Positions 14,501 to 24,709 are shown, numbered from the stretch's first letter. The stretch is 64,000 nt of DNA from Cynocephalus volans (GCF_027409185.1 NC_084462.1:17707577-17771576); one strand, 5' to 3'. The notes: generated by a model not told the origin, from the letters alone. Made by a program: numbers and translations.

Positions 14501-17500
14501 CATTCCCCATGCCACACAGAGATCAACAAAAGGTAGAAACCCCCTCTGGTACGAGGAGCTTCAGCACAATCTCTGACCAAAAACTGGCTGGACAATCAAC
14601 TACTCTGACCCAAGAGCAACTCCTAGAAAGCTAGACTTAAAAATATAATTACACACATCCCTGGAAGCTTGAGAAACTGTGTGAATGTCCAGTGATGCCC
14701 TTTCAGGAGAGACCAGACAGGTAAAACCCAAGCTCCTAGTCCCTGGCTGAACAAAGGGCAAAAACATAAACTTCTGAATTGTGATAGTAGCCTCTAAGCC
14801 ACACACATGTCCAATGGTAAAGGGTAAAAAATCTAACTGGCCAAGGGGCTTGAACACAACCTTTGACCAACTAGTGGCTTATGTGAGCCAAGGGTAACCC
14901 GTAGGTAGCGAAGCTAAGAGATAAAGACATGGAAAAAAATGGGCAAGGAATCAGAGGCTATACAATGTGGGGGAAACAGACTTCACAGTTAGTTCAGCCA
15001 ACTCACTAATCAAATAAATGAACAACCAAGCAAACAACATCAAGCTCCTGGAGGAGAGAACAATATCCAAAGTTGCTGCAATACAGTATCTAAATGTCTA
15101 GTTTTCAACAGGAAAATTATGAGACATACAAAGAAACAGGAAAGTGTTACTGAGGGGGGAAAAAAGTGGGCAATAAGAACAAGGGGCCCAAGATGTTGGA
15201 CTTAGCCAACAAAGACATTCAAAGCAGCCATTATAAAGATGTTCAAACAACTAAAGAAGACCATGTCCAAGGATTTAAAGGAAGGTCTGATGACAAGGTG
15301 TCTGCATATATAGACTATTAACAGAGATAGAAATTATAAAGAGAACCAAATGGAAATTCTGGAGTTGAAAAGTATAATAACTACAATGAAAAATTCATGA
15401 GAGGTCAGCTTACCAGCAGATTTGAGTTGACAAAAGGTAAAATAAGCAAACATGAAGACAGAGCACTAGAGATTGTGCAATCTGAAGAACAGAAAGAAGA
15501 ATGAAGAAAAATGGAGTCTCAGAGAAATGTGGGACACTATCACATGCACAAACATACATGTACCAGGTACCAGAAGGAGAGAAGAGAGAGAAAGCGGCAT
15601 GTGTTAGTTTTCTAGAGTTGCCATAACAAAGTACCACAAACTGGGTGGCTTAAAACTGAAATTAATTGTCTCACAGTTCTGGAGGCTAGAAGTCCAAAAT
15701 CAAGATGTTGGGAGGACCAGGCTCCTAATGGATAGAACAACTAGGCAGAATTGGCAAAGTAGCAAGGTTTGGACTGGACAGGGTATGGTAAAAAAAAAAA
15801 AAAAGAAAGAAAGGAAAAGGATAAACAAAGAATTAAGACTTGAACAATATTATAAACCCAACAGACATTTATAGAACACTCCGCCCAATAACAGAAGTGC
15901 ACATTAAACATAAACCATATGATAGGCTGTTGAAACAAGGCTCAATAAATTAAGAGACAGAAATCATACAAAGTATGTTCTCTAAACACAATGGAAATTA
16001 GAAATCAACAAAAGAAAAAGTTCGTAAATTCCCAAATGTGTGGAAATTACACAGCACATTCCTAAACAACCAATGGGTCAAAGAAGAAATCACAAGGGAA
16101 ATTAGACAATATCTCAGATGAATGAGTATTTAAAAAAAATCAAAGTTTATGAGATATGTCTAAAGCAAGGCTGAAAGGGAAACACACAGCTATGTCTATG
16201 TTGAAAAAGGTCATGTCAAATCAATAACCTAAACATGCACCTTAAGAAACAAAAGCAATGTTTAGAGGACAATTTGTAGCTCTGAATTCCTATAATAAAA
16301 AAGATCTCAAGTCAATAATCTAAATTCCCCCTTCTAAGAAAACTAAACCCAAAACAAGTAGAAAGAGGAAAACAATAAAGATTAGAGTGTAAAGAAATGA
16401 AATAGAAAATAGAAAAACAATAGGAAAATCAATGAAACCAAAAGTTGGTTCTTTGAAAAGATCAACAGAATTGACAAACTTTAGCCAGACTGACCAAGAA
16501 AAAAAAAACCTGAAGACACTAAATTACCAAAATAAGAAATTAAAAGGAACACCACTACTGACCTTATAGAAACAGAGAAAAGCCCAGGATCACATGGTCT
16601 CACCGGTGAATTCTACCAAACATTTAAAGATAACACCAATCCTTCATAAATTCTTCCAAAAAATAGAAAAGGAGGTAATACCTCCCAATTCATTCTATGA
16701 GGCCAGTATTATCCTGATACCAAAACCAAAGAGATATCACAAGAAAAGAAAACTATACGCCAATATTCCTTGTTAATACATATGTAAAAATCCTCAACAA
16801 AATACTAGCAAACTAAATCTGGCATCATACAGAAAGGATTATACCAAAAAAAAAAAAAAAAATCACAGCACAACCAAGTAGGATCTATATCAAAAATCAA
16901 AAGTTGGGGCCGAGCCCGTGGCGCACTTGGTAGAGTGCTGCGCTGGCAGCGCGGTGACGCTTCCGCCGCGGGTTCGGATCCTATATAGGACTGACTGGTG
17001 CACTCACTGGCTGAGTGCTGGTCACGAAAAAAACGACAAAATAAATAAATAAATAAATAAATAAACATGGTTATTAAAAAAAAAATCAAAAGTTGGTTTA
17101 ACATATAAAAATAAGTCAACGTAACACACCATGTTAATAGAATAAATGGCAAAAATCATATGATTATCTCAAAAGATGTAGAAAAGCACTTGACAAAATC
17201 CAATACCCATTCATGATAAAATACTCAACAAACTATAAAAAGAATTTCCTCAACCTAATAAATGGCATCTACAAAAATCCAGAGCAACACATACTTACTG
17301 GACAAAGATTGAATATTTTCTTCCTAATATGAGAAACAAGACAAGGATATCCTTTCTCATCACTTCAATTAAAATTATACTGGAGGTTCTAGCTAGGACA
17401 TTAACACAAGAAAAATAAACAAAAGACATCCAGATTGGAAAGGAAGAATTTAACTGTCTCTGTTCACAGACAACATGATCTTCTATACAGGAAACCCTAA

Positions 17501-20500
17501 TTAATCTACTTAAAAACTGTTAAAATTAATAAACCAGTTCAGCAAGTTTGTGGGATATGAGATTTGTATAAAATATCAATTGTAGTTGTATATACTAGCA
17601 ATAAACAATCTTAAATGAAATAAAGAAAATTCCATTTACGATAACATAAAAAAGAATTAAATACTTAGGAATAAATTTAATAAAAGAAGTGCAGGCTTTG
17701 TACAATGAAAAATACAAAACATTGTTGAAAGAAATTAAAGATCTACACAAATGGAAAGATATCCAATGTTCATGGACTAGAAGACTTAATATTTTGTAAA
17801 GATGGCAATACTCCCTAAATTTTTTTTTTTTTTTTTGTCTTTTTCGTGACCGGCACTCAGCCAGTGAGTGCACCGGCCATTCCTATATAGGATCCGAACC
17901 CGCGGCGGGAGCGTGGCTGCGCTCCCAGCACCGCACTCTCCCGAGTGTGCCACGGGCTCGGCCTGCAATACTCCCTAAATTGATCTACAGATTCATCATT
18001 ATCCCTATCAAATTCCAGGGTTCCCCCCCCAGAAATTGACAAGCAGCTCATAAAATTCACATGGCAACTCAAGCGACCCAGAACAGCCAAAAGAATCTCA
18101 AAAAAGAAAAGTTGCAGGACTCACACTTCCTAATTTCAAGCTTATTACAACGTTATAATAATCAAGACAGTGTGGGTACTGGCATAAGGACAGACATACA
18201 GATCAATGGAATAAAACTGAGAGTCTAGAAACAAAACTCTTACATTTATGGTCAAACAATTTTTGAAAAGGGTACAAAGACTAACAGGGAAAGAACAGTT
18301 TTTTCAATAAATAGTGCTGGGACAACTAGATATCCACATGCAAAAGAATGAAGTTGGACTCCTCCCTTACAGCATACATAAAAAATAACTCAAATAACTC
18401 AAAATGGACCATAGACCTAAATGTAAGAGATAAAACTATAAAACTCTTAGAAGAAAACATATAAATCTCTGTGACTTTGGATCACGCAATAGCTTCTCAG
18501 ATGTGACTCTAAAAGTACAAGTGATGAAAGAAAAAAAGGGGAAAATAGCTCTCTCTGCTCTGCCATTTTCTGCCTTGTGAGACCCCTGGGTCACCGTCGC
18601 CACCACCAAAGCCTTCACCAAATGTGTTCCCTGGACTTTTGACTTCCCAGCCACCAGAACTGTGAGTACACAACAGTCCCTGGCACAGTAAACCCTGCAA
18701 ATGCTCCCTTAAAGGCTGTGGTAAAGCACAAGAACTGCATGAGAGATGGCTCTATGGACCCTGTGAAGACACCAAGTAAACTCCCTTCTTAACAGAGAGA
18801 GCAAGCTTCAGGCTCAGAGGCTTACACTGTCAATAAAATCTAGCTAAAATTTATTATCCCCTCCCCCCCCAAAAAGAACTAACAAATGAGGAAATAAAAA
18901 GCAAGAAAATAAAGACAACCCACAGAATGGGAGAAATTATTTGCAAATCATATACATAAATAACTCTTATAATAATAAAAACACAACCCCATTTTTATTT
19001 TAAAAATTTATTTCTTTTTTTTGGTTTGAGGAATTCTCTTTCTTTTTAAAAAATTTTTATTGAATCATAATTGATTATACATATTTTGGGGGTTCAATGT
19101 TGAGATATGTTGATCAAATCAATATTACTAGTATATATATTGTTACAAATCATACCTATTCCTTACGACCCTTGCCCAATCTCTCCCTATCCCTCTCTCC
19201 CTCCCCGCTACCCCCTCTAATTACCCTAGATTTCTTCTCTCCTTCTGAAAGAGTAATGGTTACTCTGTTGATCTGTTGCCTAGATATCTGTCCAATGCTG
19301 AGAGGTGTGTTCAGGTCCCCCAATATTATCATAGAGCAGATGCTTCTTCGGTCACTCTGGAATGGGCTTTGTGAAGAGAGACACCCTCTTCTTTTCTTTG
19401 GTCTCTGCTGGTGACTCTCCTTGTGTCAACGCACTCCAGTGGCTGGCGGACCATCTATGTGGTGGTTTTGGCATCTAGCTGCCTTTGCAGCAGCCATGGT
19501 TGTTATGGTGGCTGTGGTGGGCCATCCACATGGAGGTGATGTTTTTGGCATGCTCCTTGGTGCTGGTAGTGTGCCTGGTTGTGGGGGGGGGGGGGGTCCA
19601 GTCCCTGTCTGCATGCCTCGGGCTCCTGGGCAGGCCCCAAGGCGCTGACAGTGTGCCTGGTTGTGGGAAGGGGTTCCAGTGCCTGGCTCCAGCCTCAGGT
19701 CCCCAGGCAGGCCCTGAGGTGCTGGCAGTGTGCCTGGGCAGAAACTAACTTTCTGTCCTCTGCTTACTTCTAAAGTGGGGGAACTTCCTGTTGGGAACAG
19801 TACTTGAGCTCTGTGGTTGAGCTAAATTATTGCTTTGCTGCTGTTTCCCTAGGGAAGGTTTTTTGTGCAGCTCAGGTTATAATGGTTGACTTTATAGGTA
19901 CTTCTGGCTTTCCAGAGACCTAGTGCACCTGGGTTGTGTAGAAACTCTGATCTGGGACTGAATCTTTTCATCAAACTGCACCCCATGCAATTCTATATTC
20001 CTGACCAGTCTCCTCTCAGTGGTCCTATGCTGATTGGGAGGCTGATCAGCTGTCCTTGCTGTGTCCCAGTGTTCCTCTGGTGGGCTGGTTTCCCCCACCA
20101 CCTGTGCTGCAAACACTTCCCATGGGATGGGCCGTGCGCTGGTCCCTTGTGATGACTCACTGGCCTCTGAGTGGCTCCCTCTTTTTAGTTGTTGTGGCTG
20201 CTTGCTCCTATGTAGGTCCACAGGATCCCTATTAGTGGTCTTGCTGGCCTGGGGGCCACCAAGGCCCTCTTTTTCCCTGCTGCCTCCAAGCAACTCCATT
20301 CGAAAAAGCTGCAGCTTTTGTCGGCTCTTGCTCCGTGTGCACATCAGCTCCAGCCTTAAAGTGGATGTGGCAGGGCCGGCGCGTGGCTCACTGGGTAGAG
20401 TGCGGTGCTGATAACACCAAGGCCACGGGTTCGGATCCTATATAGGGATGGCCGTTTTGCTCACTGGCTGAGCGTGGTGCTGACAACACCAAGCCAAGGG

Positions 20501-23500
20501 TTGAGATCCCCTTACGGGTCATCTTTTTAAAAAAAAAAAAAAAAAAAAGTGGATGTGGCAACAAATGGTCGGAGCAGTTTTTTCTTTCTCTCATCGTGGC
20601 TTCCCCCGCATTCGTGCACTCTGCAGATCTCTCCTCCTCTTCCCCTGAGCTCTAGCGGCCCCAGCTTGGCTGTCGTTGCTTTTTTATAGTTGTAAATTGG
20701 TTGATTTGTGGGAGAGAGTGACACTGGGGACCGTCTATTCCGCCATCTTACACAACCGCATTTTTAAACGGGCAAAGGATCTAAATATATATTTCTTCAA
20801 AGATAAACAAATGGGCAATTAGCACATGAAAAGATGCTGTATGAATACACCAAAACTACTAAATTGTACACTTTAAATGAGCGAATTTTATGGTATATGA
20901 ATTATATTTTAATAAAGATTTTTTTGAAAAAAGAATGAGTTAATCCACTTGGAGTTAGGACAACTGGCTGGCCATTTGGGAAAAAAAATGTTGAACGCTT
21001 CCTTTTTACTTTATACCAAAATAACTTTAAATGGATTAAAGGTTTATATGTTAAAAGAAACCCTGAAAAGTTAAACAAGATACAGGTGTCTAGCTACCTA
21101 GAATGAGCCAGCACTGACATAACCTATTCTTTCTCTGACTCTGGACATTCCTAGCAACCAGATCCAATCAGACAAACTTGTGGATGAAACAGAAGACTGA
21201 CAAAAATGTGCGTGAATTTGAAAATCTTGATTTTATTTAGATGGAAGAGGGATAAATGCCTCATATACTTTTTAGTTTTCAGAAGGAATTCCTTAAAGCA
21301 GCTACAGGGTTTCATAGGAGGGCAAAACCCAGCATGTCTGCCTACTTAGTCCCTTAGTACATCTCCTCAGTTTCATTCCTCGAGTTCTGAGAATTCTATT
21401 TGTTGGAGTTTTATGGAAGAGAAAATACAGACATCTGATGATGTTTAAAATAAAGGCGGGTGGGTAGGCCTGAATTTGGAGTCCAAAGATCTGACCTCAA
21501 CTCTAAATGGTTACATGAGTTTCTCCAGTCTCCCTTCTCTGGGGCTTGCATCTCGTTTTGCAAACTGCAATTGGAACAAGGCCTCCCTTGCAGCGTTGTT
21601 GTGAGATTGGAGAAGAGATGAGAGGAGGATAGCACAGTGGTTGTGAGCAAGAGGTCTTGAGTAGTAAAGCACATGACACACAACCTTACAGACAGTAAGC
21701 TCTTAATGCTCTTCTTATCTTTTCTAGCAACTGAGAACCCCTTTACAAAAGTTGGCTCCTAACTCATTGGTGACCATGCCTAGTTTTCACTTCACCCCTG
21801 TGGGTCTTCACTGTGGTCAGCTGGGCCTGCTTATAGCCATGGCTGGTGAGCTCCCTGGCACATAGTAGGTGCTCTTAAAGGTTACTGAACAAGCCCAGAG
21901 GAATTCTATTCTTAGGGACTTGGTGAAATGGATGAACTGGACAGAGTCCCTGCCCTCAAGAGGTTCTTGTCTGATTTAGGAGCATAAATAGAAGCTCAGC
22001 AGAAAAACCACAAGTTAGGTGGCTTGGGCTACGGGCTGAGAGTTTCCTAAATGCCAAGAGAGCTTTGCACGAGTCTCTCCCACAAGACTGAATTCCTTGA
22101 GACCAAGGTACCAGATCTTTACTTGTTTTCGTGTCCTCAGAGTCTAGTACAGGGCTTGACATGTGTAAGGTGCTTAATAAATCTTTATTATATGCAAGAA
22201 TGTTCATAGTAACATTGTTTCTAATAGCAAAAAAGTGAAAGCCTAAAAGAGTAAAAGCAGGAAAATGAATAAAACAGGGTTAGAATTTTAAAAATTATGT
22301 TCTTGAAAATGTGCGGGTATGGGAAATGCTAACAACAAAGTAAATGGCAAAGGTTGCAAAACAATATAACATGATCTCAATTTTAAAAAGTGTATGGAAA
22401 AAAAGATGCATTGGAAAAATATTAAAAAGGAATACACCAAATGTTAACTGTGGTTTTCTGTAGGTGGCCAGATTATTGTAATTTCCCAAATTTTCTATAA
22501 TGGGCATGAATTATTTTTATAATCACAACACAAGCAGTATTTTTCTCAAAGATGAGGGAGGAGTAACCTAGGGCCAGTGTAGACAGGCAAGTCCTCCAGA
22601 TGGGGCAGGACTCGGTGCCTTGACGGACAAGTAGGAAACTTCAGCTGCTCCAAGTTGGCCAGCAGCACCGAGCCCCTACTCTGGGTAAGCTTGGTGCAGC
22701 CCTGCTGAGCTCTGCAGTTTCAGTGAGAAAAAAGCAGTGAGCACAGTTCTCTTGGTGTGAAACCTTCCAAAGGCTTCCCTACACCCTCAGTAAAATCCAA
22801 ATTCCTTGCATGGCCTGCAAGGCTCTCCATCACGAGGCCCATGCTCTCCTTCCATCCACTCTCCTTTCCCCCAACGTGATCCCAACGGCTTTCTTTCAGT
22901 CCCTTGAAAACACCACACTTTCCCACCTCAGGACCTTTGCACGTGCTGCTCCCTCTGCTCTCGATCTTTACCAGGTTGCCTCCTTGTCTTGAGATCCAGG
23001 GCAATTGTCAACATCTCAGAGAGACTGTTCCCAGCATCCGATCTAAAGCAGCCCTCTCCAAACCCCACTTCCGTTACATGGGCCTGTTTTATTTATGCAT
23101 GGTACTTTTCACTTTCACATTTTTAAATGATCTTAATTATCTGTTTATTGCCTTGTTCTTCCCCCACTGGAATGCTGCTTATTCACATTTATATCCATCA
23201 CAAAGCAGGCGTGTACTTGGCCAAGAAACAAACCGAAGGACGAAGGACGAACAAACCGACAACCCATTTACTCTTACCCTAGGGGCTCAACTTGGGCATC
23301 ACTCCTCCAGAAAACCTCTGAGCAGGCTGGGTTCCCAGAGCCTGGGGCTTCCTCTTTCACACCCCAATTGTTTGGGGCCAGCTGGCCGGTGCGTGGCCCC
23401 CGGCCTCGATTCGGCCCGGGCTCCGGGGTGTCTCCAGCGGAGCCGCCCCGAGGCACTTACACAGTGAACTCCCGACACCCGGTGGGCCACGGCCGCACAC

Positions 23501-23970
23501 TCAAAGGCGCTGTGCAGCGAGGGCGCAGCGTCCAGGAGGGCTTCCTGGAAGCGGCGGCCTCTGCAAGGACGGGCGGGATCTGGAAGCGGCTGGGGGCGCG
23601 GGGGAGGCAGCGGCAGCCGTCCGGCCGGGCCCCACGCGGGGCGGGGGCCTGAAATCCGCTCTTATGCGGTAACAATAATGGCAGCTGTTACTCGGCGGCC
23701 GCCGGCTTGCGCCCTCCGTCCTCCCACCCCGGGCCAGGCCATCGCGCGAGGCCCCGGAGCTCGGGGGGCGGCGGGGACGTGAGGAGGTCTCGCGGCCGCC
23801 CGGACCCACAATCCCGGGGCCGCCCCCTCGGCCGCCCGCCCGCCAGCTCTGCGCCCCTAGCCCCGCGGCCGGCCCGTCGAGCGTGCACCGGCGAGTGCAG
23901 GGGGCAGCGAGGGAGCCCGCCGGCCGGTCCTTACCGTCTCTGAGGCCTGCTCCCCGGTGCCCAGGGACAT
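5473..23970 (-). CDS. IQCE: IQCE, IQ domain-containing protein E (5' part: 6 coding exons)
   Basis: The exons in transcript order are 23935-23970, 11829-11876, 10340-10385, 7425-7553, 6714-6848 and 5473-5543. Each has AG/GT borders, and they join without a frame break into 155 codons from the ATG at 23968-23970. Sequence landmarks are [65 protein letters not shown] and [16 protein letters not shown]; all match human IQCE from memory, in order. The human protein is about 695 residues, so only the low-complexity N-terminus and the start of the coiled coil are here. The IQ motifs lie outside the window. Known role: with EFCAB7 it anchors the EVC-EVC2 complex at the base of primary cilia and supports Hedgehog signalling; loss causes postaxial polydactyly. 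It is divergent from BRAT1, starting 3.6 kb away. Intron 1 is 12 kb and rich in transposons. Confidence 0.95.
5802..6018. mobile_element. Tigger-like non-autonomous DNA transposon (217 bp)
   Basis: Perfect 10-bp terminal inverted repeats, CAGTCATGCA (5802-5811) and TGCATGACTG (6009-6018), bound an interior with the phrases GGTCCCATAAGACTGTAATGG and GAACGTATCCATTGTTAAAC, known from mammalian Tigger-type (Tc1/mariner) internal-deletion derivatives. A TA dinucleotide precedes the left end; the right flank reads CATA. There is no transposase ORF. It lies in IQCE intron 5, about 260 bp from exon 6. The exact subfamily is not named. Confidence 0.8.
6714..6848 (-). CDS. IQCE: IQCE coding exon 5
   Basis: The acceptor AAACCAG precedes base 6848 and the donor GTGAGC follows base 6714. 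The 135 nt encode residues 87-131, starting G-S-L-T-Q-P-L-K-S and ending [12 protein letters not shown]. Human residues EHAWT and LRRSASNG are retained; the middle is more diverged. Entry and exit are both phase 1. Confidence 0.94.
7425..7553 (-). CDS. IQCE: IQCE coding exon 4
   Basis: The acceptor CTTTTTAG precedes base 7553 and the donor GTATGT follows base 7425. The 129 nt complete a Lys codon and then read [20 protein letters not shown], then [20 protein letters not shown], then KQ: nearly identical to human apart from conservative changes. Phase 1 on both sides. Confidence 0.95.
7560..8690. other. IQCE intron 3, AT-rich, no gene
   Basis: Strongly A/T-rich DNA with short CA and TA runs near 7720-7740. 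7740-8200 has the look of a very old LINE or DNA-element remnant. I see no exon, hairpin gene or clear repeat border. Confidence 0.5.
8695..9075 (+). mobile_element. L2-like LINE fragment
   Basis: The succession 'TTTATTAAGTGAACAGGATG', 'GACACGGTCCCTACTCTCAT' and then G/A-rich text on 'AAGGCTCTGAGGAACAGCAT' follows the internal to 3' part of ancient L2. It is diverged and lacks a TSD. A short direct duplication follows at 9101-9140 (GGATTACTATTTTCA twice). Confidence 0.5.
10340..10385 (-). CDS. IQCE: IQCE coding exon 3
   Basis: The acceptor TTTCTTTCAG precedes base 10385, and the consensus donor GTAAGT follows base 10340. The 46 nt encode [15 protein letters not shown] plus the first base of Lys44. 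The basic KAKRK stretch followed by PPPTSP is conserved with human. Confidence 0.95.
10880..11010 (+). mobile_element. MIR fragment
   Basis: AGCTGGGTACAAACTTGGTT, CTACTTACTAGTTCTGTGGC and ATATTCCTCATCTGC follow the MIR head in order. It lies in IQCE intron 2. Confidence 0.65.
11829..11876 (-). CDS. IQCE: IQCE coding exon 2
   Basis: The acceptor TTCTTCCAG precedes base 11876 and the donor GTGAGT follows base 11829. The 48 nt (16 codons, phase 0 both sides) encode [16 protein letters not shown], one change from human (Val to Phe near the end). Confidence 0.95.
12931..13101 (+). mobile_element. CYN SINE, hairpin-arm subgroup
   Basis: The head GGGCCGACCCCATGG, an A-box-like CTCGGGAGAGTGC, the palindromic arm GGGAGCGCAGCAGCGCTCCC and the B-box region GGTTTGGATCCTATATAGGG are followed by the second half CACTGGCTGAG...GGTCAC and an (AAAC)n/A tail. 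A perfect 16-bp TSD, CAAATAAACAGAATTG, lies at 12915-12930 and 13102-13117. It lies antisense to IQCE in intron 1. Confidence 0.95.
13835..13955 (+). mobile_element. MIR fragment
   Basis: AGAAGACCTGGATTAGCAAC, CACCAGCTGTGTGATGTTGG and GAGTCTCAGCTTCTGCATCT match the forward MIR head in order. Confidence 0.65.
13985..14042. repeat. TG/TA/CA dinucleotide microsatellite
   Basis: An imperfect alternating purine-pyrimidine run (GTGTGTGTATATATGC ... ATATACACACAC) at the edge of the L1 that starts about 14140. Confidence 0.85.
15604..15725 (+). mobile_element. MaLR-type LTR start fragment
   Basis: TGTTAGTTTTCTAGAGTTGC, CAAAGTACCACAAACTGGGT, GGCTTAAAACTGAAATTAAT and CACAGTTCTGGAGGCTAGAA are the first 110 or so bases of an LTR of the MLT/MER sort; the remainder is missing. 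It interrupts the L1. Confidence 0.55.
16908..17080 (+). mobile_element. CYN SINE, hairpin-arm subgroup
   Basis: The head GGCCGAGCCCGTGGCGCAC, arm GGCAGCGCGGTGACGCTTCC (decayed hairpin), B-box region GGTTCGGATCCTATATAGGA and second half CACTCACTGGCTGAGTGC are followed by (AAAT)n and an A tail. A 16-bp TSD, AAAAATCAAAAGTTGG, lies at 16892-16907 and 17081-17096. It is inserted in the ORF2 part of the host L1. Confidence 0.95.
17822..17964 (-). mobile_element. CYN SINE, hairpin-arm subgroup, minus strand
   Basis: A T-run then the reverse complement of the full CYN. In its own sense the arm reads GGGAGCGCAGCCACGCTCCC and the B-box region GGTTCGGATCCTATATAGGA. A perfect 17-bp TSD, GCAATACTCCCTAAATT, lies at 17805-17821 and 17965-17981, so the interrupted L1 can be closed exactly. 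Confidence 0.96.
18535..18700 (-). mobile_element. MaLR-type LTR fragment, minus strand
   Basis: The inverted phrases GACTTCCCAGCCACC, TTCCCTGGACTTTTGACTTC and CTCTCTGCTCTGCCATTTTC are the complement of internal parts of the LTRs at 26110, 34590, 44693 and 46268. 18700-18885 could not be assigned and ends in a C-run. Confidence 0.55.
19562..19740 (-). repeat. About 80-bp tandem monomers in the L1 5' region
   Basis: GCTGGTAGTGTGCCTGG (19562), GCTGACAGTGTGCCTGG (19644) and GCTGGCAGTGTGCCTGG (19721) are spaced 82 and 77 bp apart, each followed by a G-rich tract and a (C)AGGCAGGCCC-like stretch. That makes two units and the start of a third. A run of about 14 G lies in the first unit. Confidence 0.8.
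20373..20545 (+). mobile_element. CYN SINE, dimeric tRNA-like subgroup
   Basis: The first half keeps the tRNA-like arm GGTGCTGATAACACC and the B-box region GGTTCGGATCCTATATAGGG. The second half is another tRNA-like unit, GAGCGTGGTGCTGACAACACC to GATCCCCTTACGGGTCAT, followed by an A tail. A perfect 15-bp TSD, AAAGTGGATGTGGCA, lies at 20358-20372 and 20546-20560. It sits inside the deleted L1 and is therefore the youngest layer there. Confidence 0.96.
20931..22075. other. IQCE intron 1, no gene recognised
   Basis: Ordinary intron sequence. 21740-21900 has a weak MIR/L2 flavour (TGGCACATAGTAGGTGCTCT at about 21857). No exon with IQCE or other similarity was found on either strand. Confidence 0.5.
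22080..22195 (+). mobile_element. L2 3' end
   Basis: CTTGAGACCAAGGTACCAGA, TCCTCAGAGTCTAGTACAGG and GCTTAATAAATCTTTATTA are the conserved last 100 or so bases of a forward L2. Confidence 0.75.
22780..23200 (+). mobile_element. L2 internal fragment
   Basis: GCCTGCAAGGCTCTCCATCA, CTCAGGACCTTTGCACGTGC and CTGTTTATTGCCTTGTTCTT occur in the order of the L2 3' third. The open frame across this stretch is fortuitous. Confidence 0.65.
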
Positions 23971-24260
23971 AGTGGCGGCTCTGCCCGGCCGCCCCTCAGT
24001 GCCTCGGGAACAGCCGTCTGAGTCCTGGGCTCCGCGGGCCTCCCAGGCTGCCAGCAGCCTCTGGGCCTGCCCGCGCGACGGCGCGCGACCCCGCTTCCAT
24101 GGCAACCGCGCCGCCCGACCCGCCGAGCCCCGGATGTGGCCTGCGCCTCGCGAGCTCGGGGCGACCATGCGCCTGCGCGGAGGCCGTGGACGCTTCGGGA
24201 CCGACCGGAAGCGCTCCAGAAGTTGTCCAGGCAGAGCGCGAGGCTGAACGGAAAAAAAGG
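23380..24260 (-). promoter_or_regulatory. IQCE: CpG-island promoter of IQCE
   Basis: About 0.9 kb of very high G+C with dense CpG covers IQCE exon 1 (ATG at 23968-23970) and its 5' flank. An NRF1-like palindrome (ATGCGCCTGCGCG, 24167-24179) and an ETS/GABP-type site (ACCGGAAGCG, 24204-24213) lie 200-240 bp upstream of the ATG; there is no TATA box. This is the usual architecture of a broadly active ciliary or housekeeping promoter. The transcription start is not resolved; somewhere in 23980-24260 is likely. Confidence 0.85.
23935..23970 (-). CDS. IQCE: IQCE coding exon 1 (start codon)
   Basis: ATG at 23968-23970 in the context GCCACTATGT, 12 codons reading [12 protein letters not shown], then the donor GTAAGG at 23934. 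Human starts MFLGTGEPALDT. The start is chosen by this alignment and because exon 2 follows in phase 0. Confidence 0.95.
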
Positions 24261-24709
24261 GCAAACACTGTAAAAAGGGCTCCCCTTAACAGTTTGTAAA
24301 GTGCATCTACCGCCCTTATCTCATATAAGCTTCTCGATAAGCCTGTGAGCTGTCACCCTATGGGATTAATAAACAGCAGGCAAAATAAATATTTATTAGT
24401 TGATGCTGGAAGAGAGAAATGGTTGTCCAACAGCACAGGCAATTATTTCTGAACGCCTGCCATTTAGAAAATTATCGTCCTTAATCTTGTATCTTAGGCT
24501 CTTGGGTTCGGAGCTAGCCACAAGACGATAAAAAAAAAAAAAATGAAGAGTTTGTACTGCACTCAATATGAAGGTCTTTAGGCGCATTTGGCTCCAATGT
24601 TTATTTAAATTATTATTAGCAAGTATGATTTGCTCTCACCGCACAGGCCTCCGAGACGATCTGTCTTGTCTAAAACAGCTGCATTGTCACCTATGGACAA
24701 TAAGAACAT

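Larger units (their letters stand above)
18998..20751 (-). mobile_element. Internally deleted L1 with both ends
   Basis: Read on the minus strand, it begins with an L1-like 5' UTR (AAGATGGCGGAATAGACGGT, 20727-20746). It continues through a long GC-rich region with about 80-bp monomers, passes a short ORF2 endonuclease-like piece (19258-19335, containing ATATTGGGGGACCTGAACAC), and ends in an L1-type 3' UTR (GATTTGATCAACATATCTCA near 19110) with AATAAAAATTT and an A-rich tail. The flanks CACAACCCCATTTTTA (18982-18997) and CACAACCGCATTTTTA (20752-20767) form a TSD with one mismatch. ORF1 and nearly all of ORF2 are absent. It carries a nested CYN at 20373-20545. Confidence 0.8.
14140..20930 (+). 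mobile_element. Host L1 (L1M type) carrying nested insertions
   Basis: Once the insertions are set aside, one L1 runs in the plus direction: 5' region and ORF1 side (14140-15600), endonuclease and reverse-transcriptase side of ORF2 (15730-17800; the stretch GAGGCCAGTATTATCCTGAT marks the RT), ORF2 end (18000-18520) and 3' end (18890-18997 continued at 20752-20930, ending TTTTAATAAAGATTTTTTT). It is broken by CYN copies at 16908 and 17822, an LTR piece near 18535 and a second L1 at 18998-20751. All frames are degenerate. It occupies IQCE intron 1, antisense to the gene. Confidence 0.85.

Noticed and set aside
19892..20344. Open frame of 150 codons in the 5' region of the deleted L1
   Set aside because: It lies in the sense direction of the element but shows no coiled coil or RNA-binding features of ORF1p. 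Treated as chance in a GC-rich UTR.
22904..23467. Plus-strand open frame of 187 codons before the IQCE CpG island
   Set aside because: The first half is L2 sequence and the second half is GC-rich island flank; no protein similarity.
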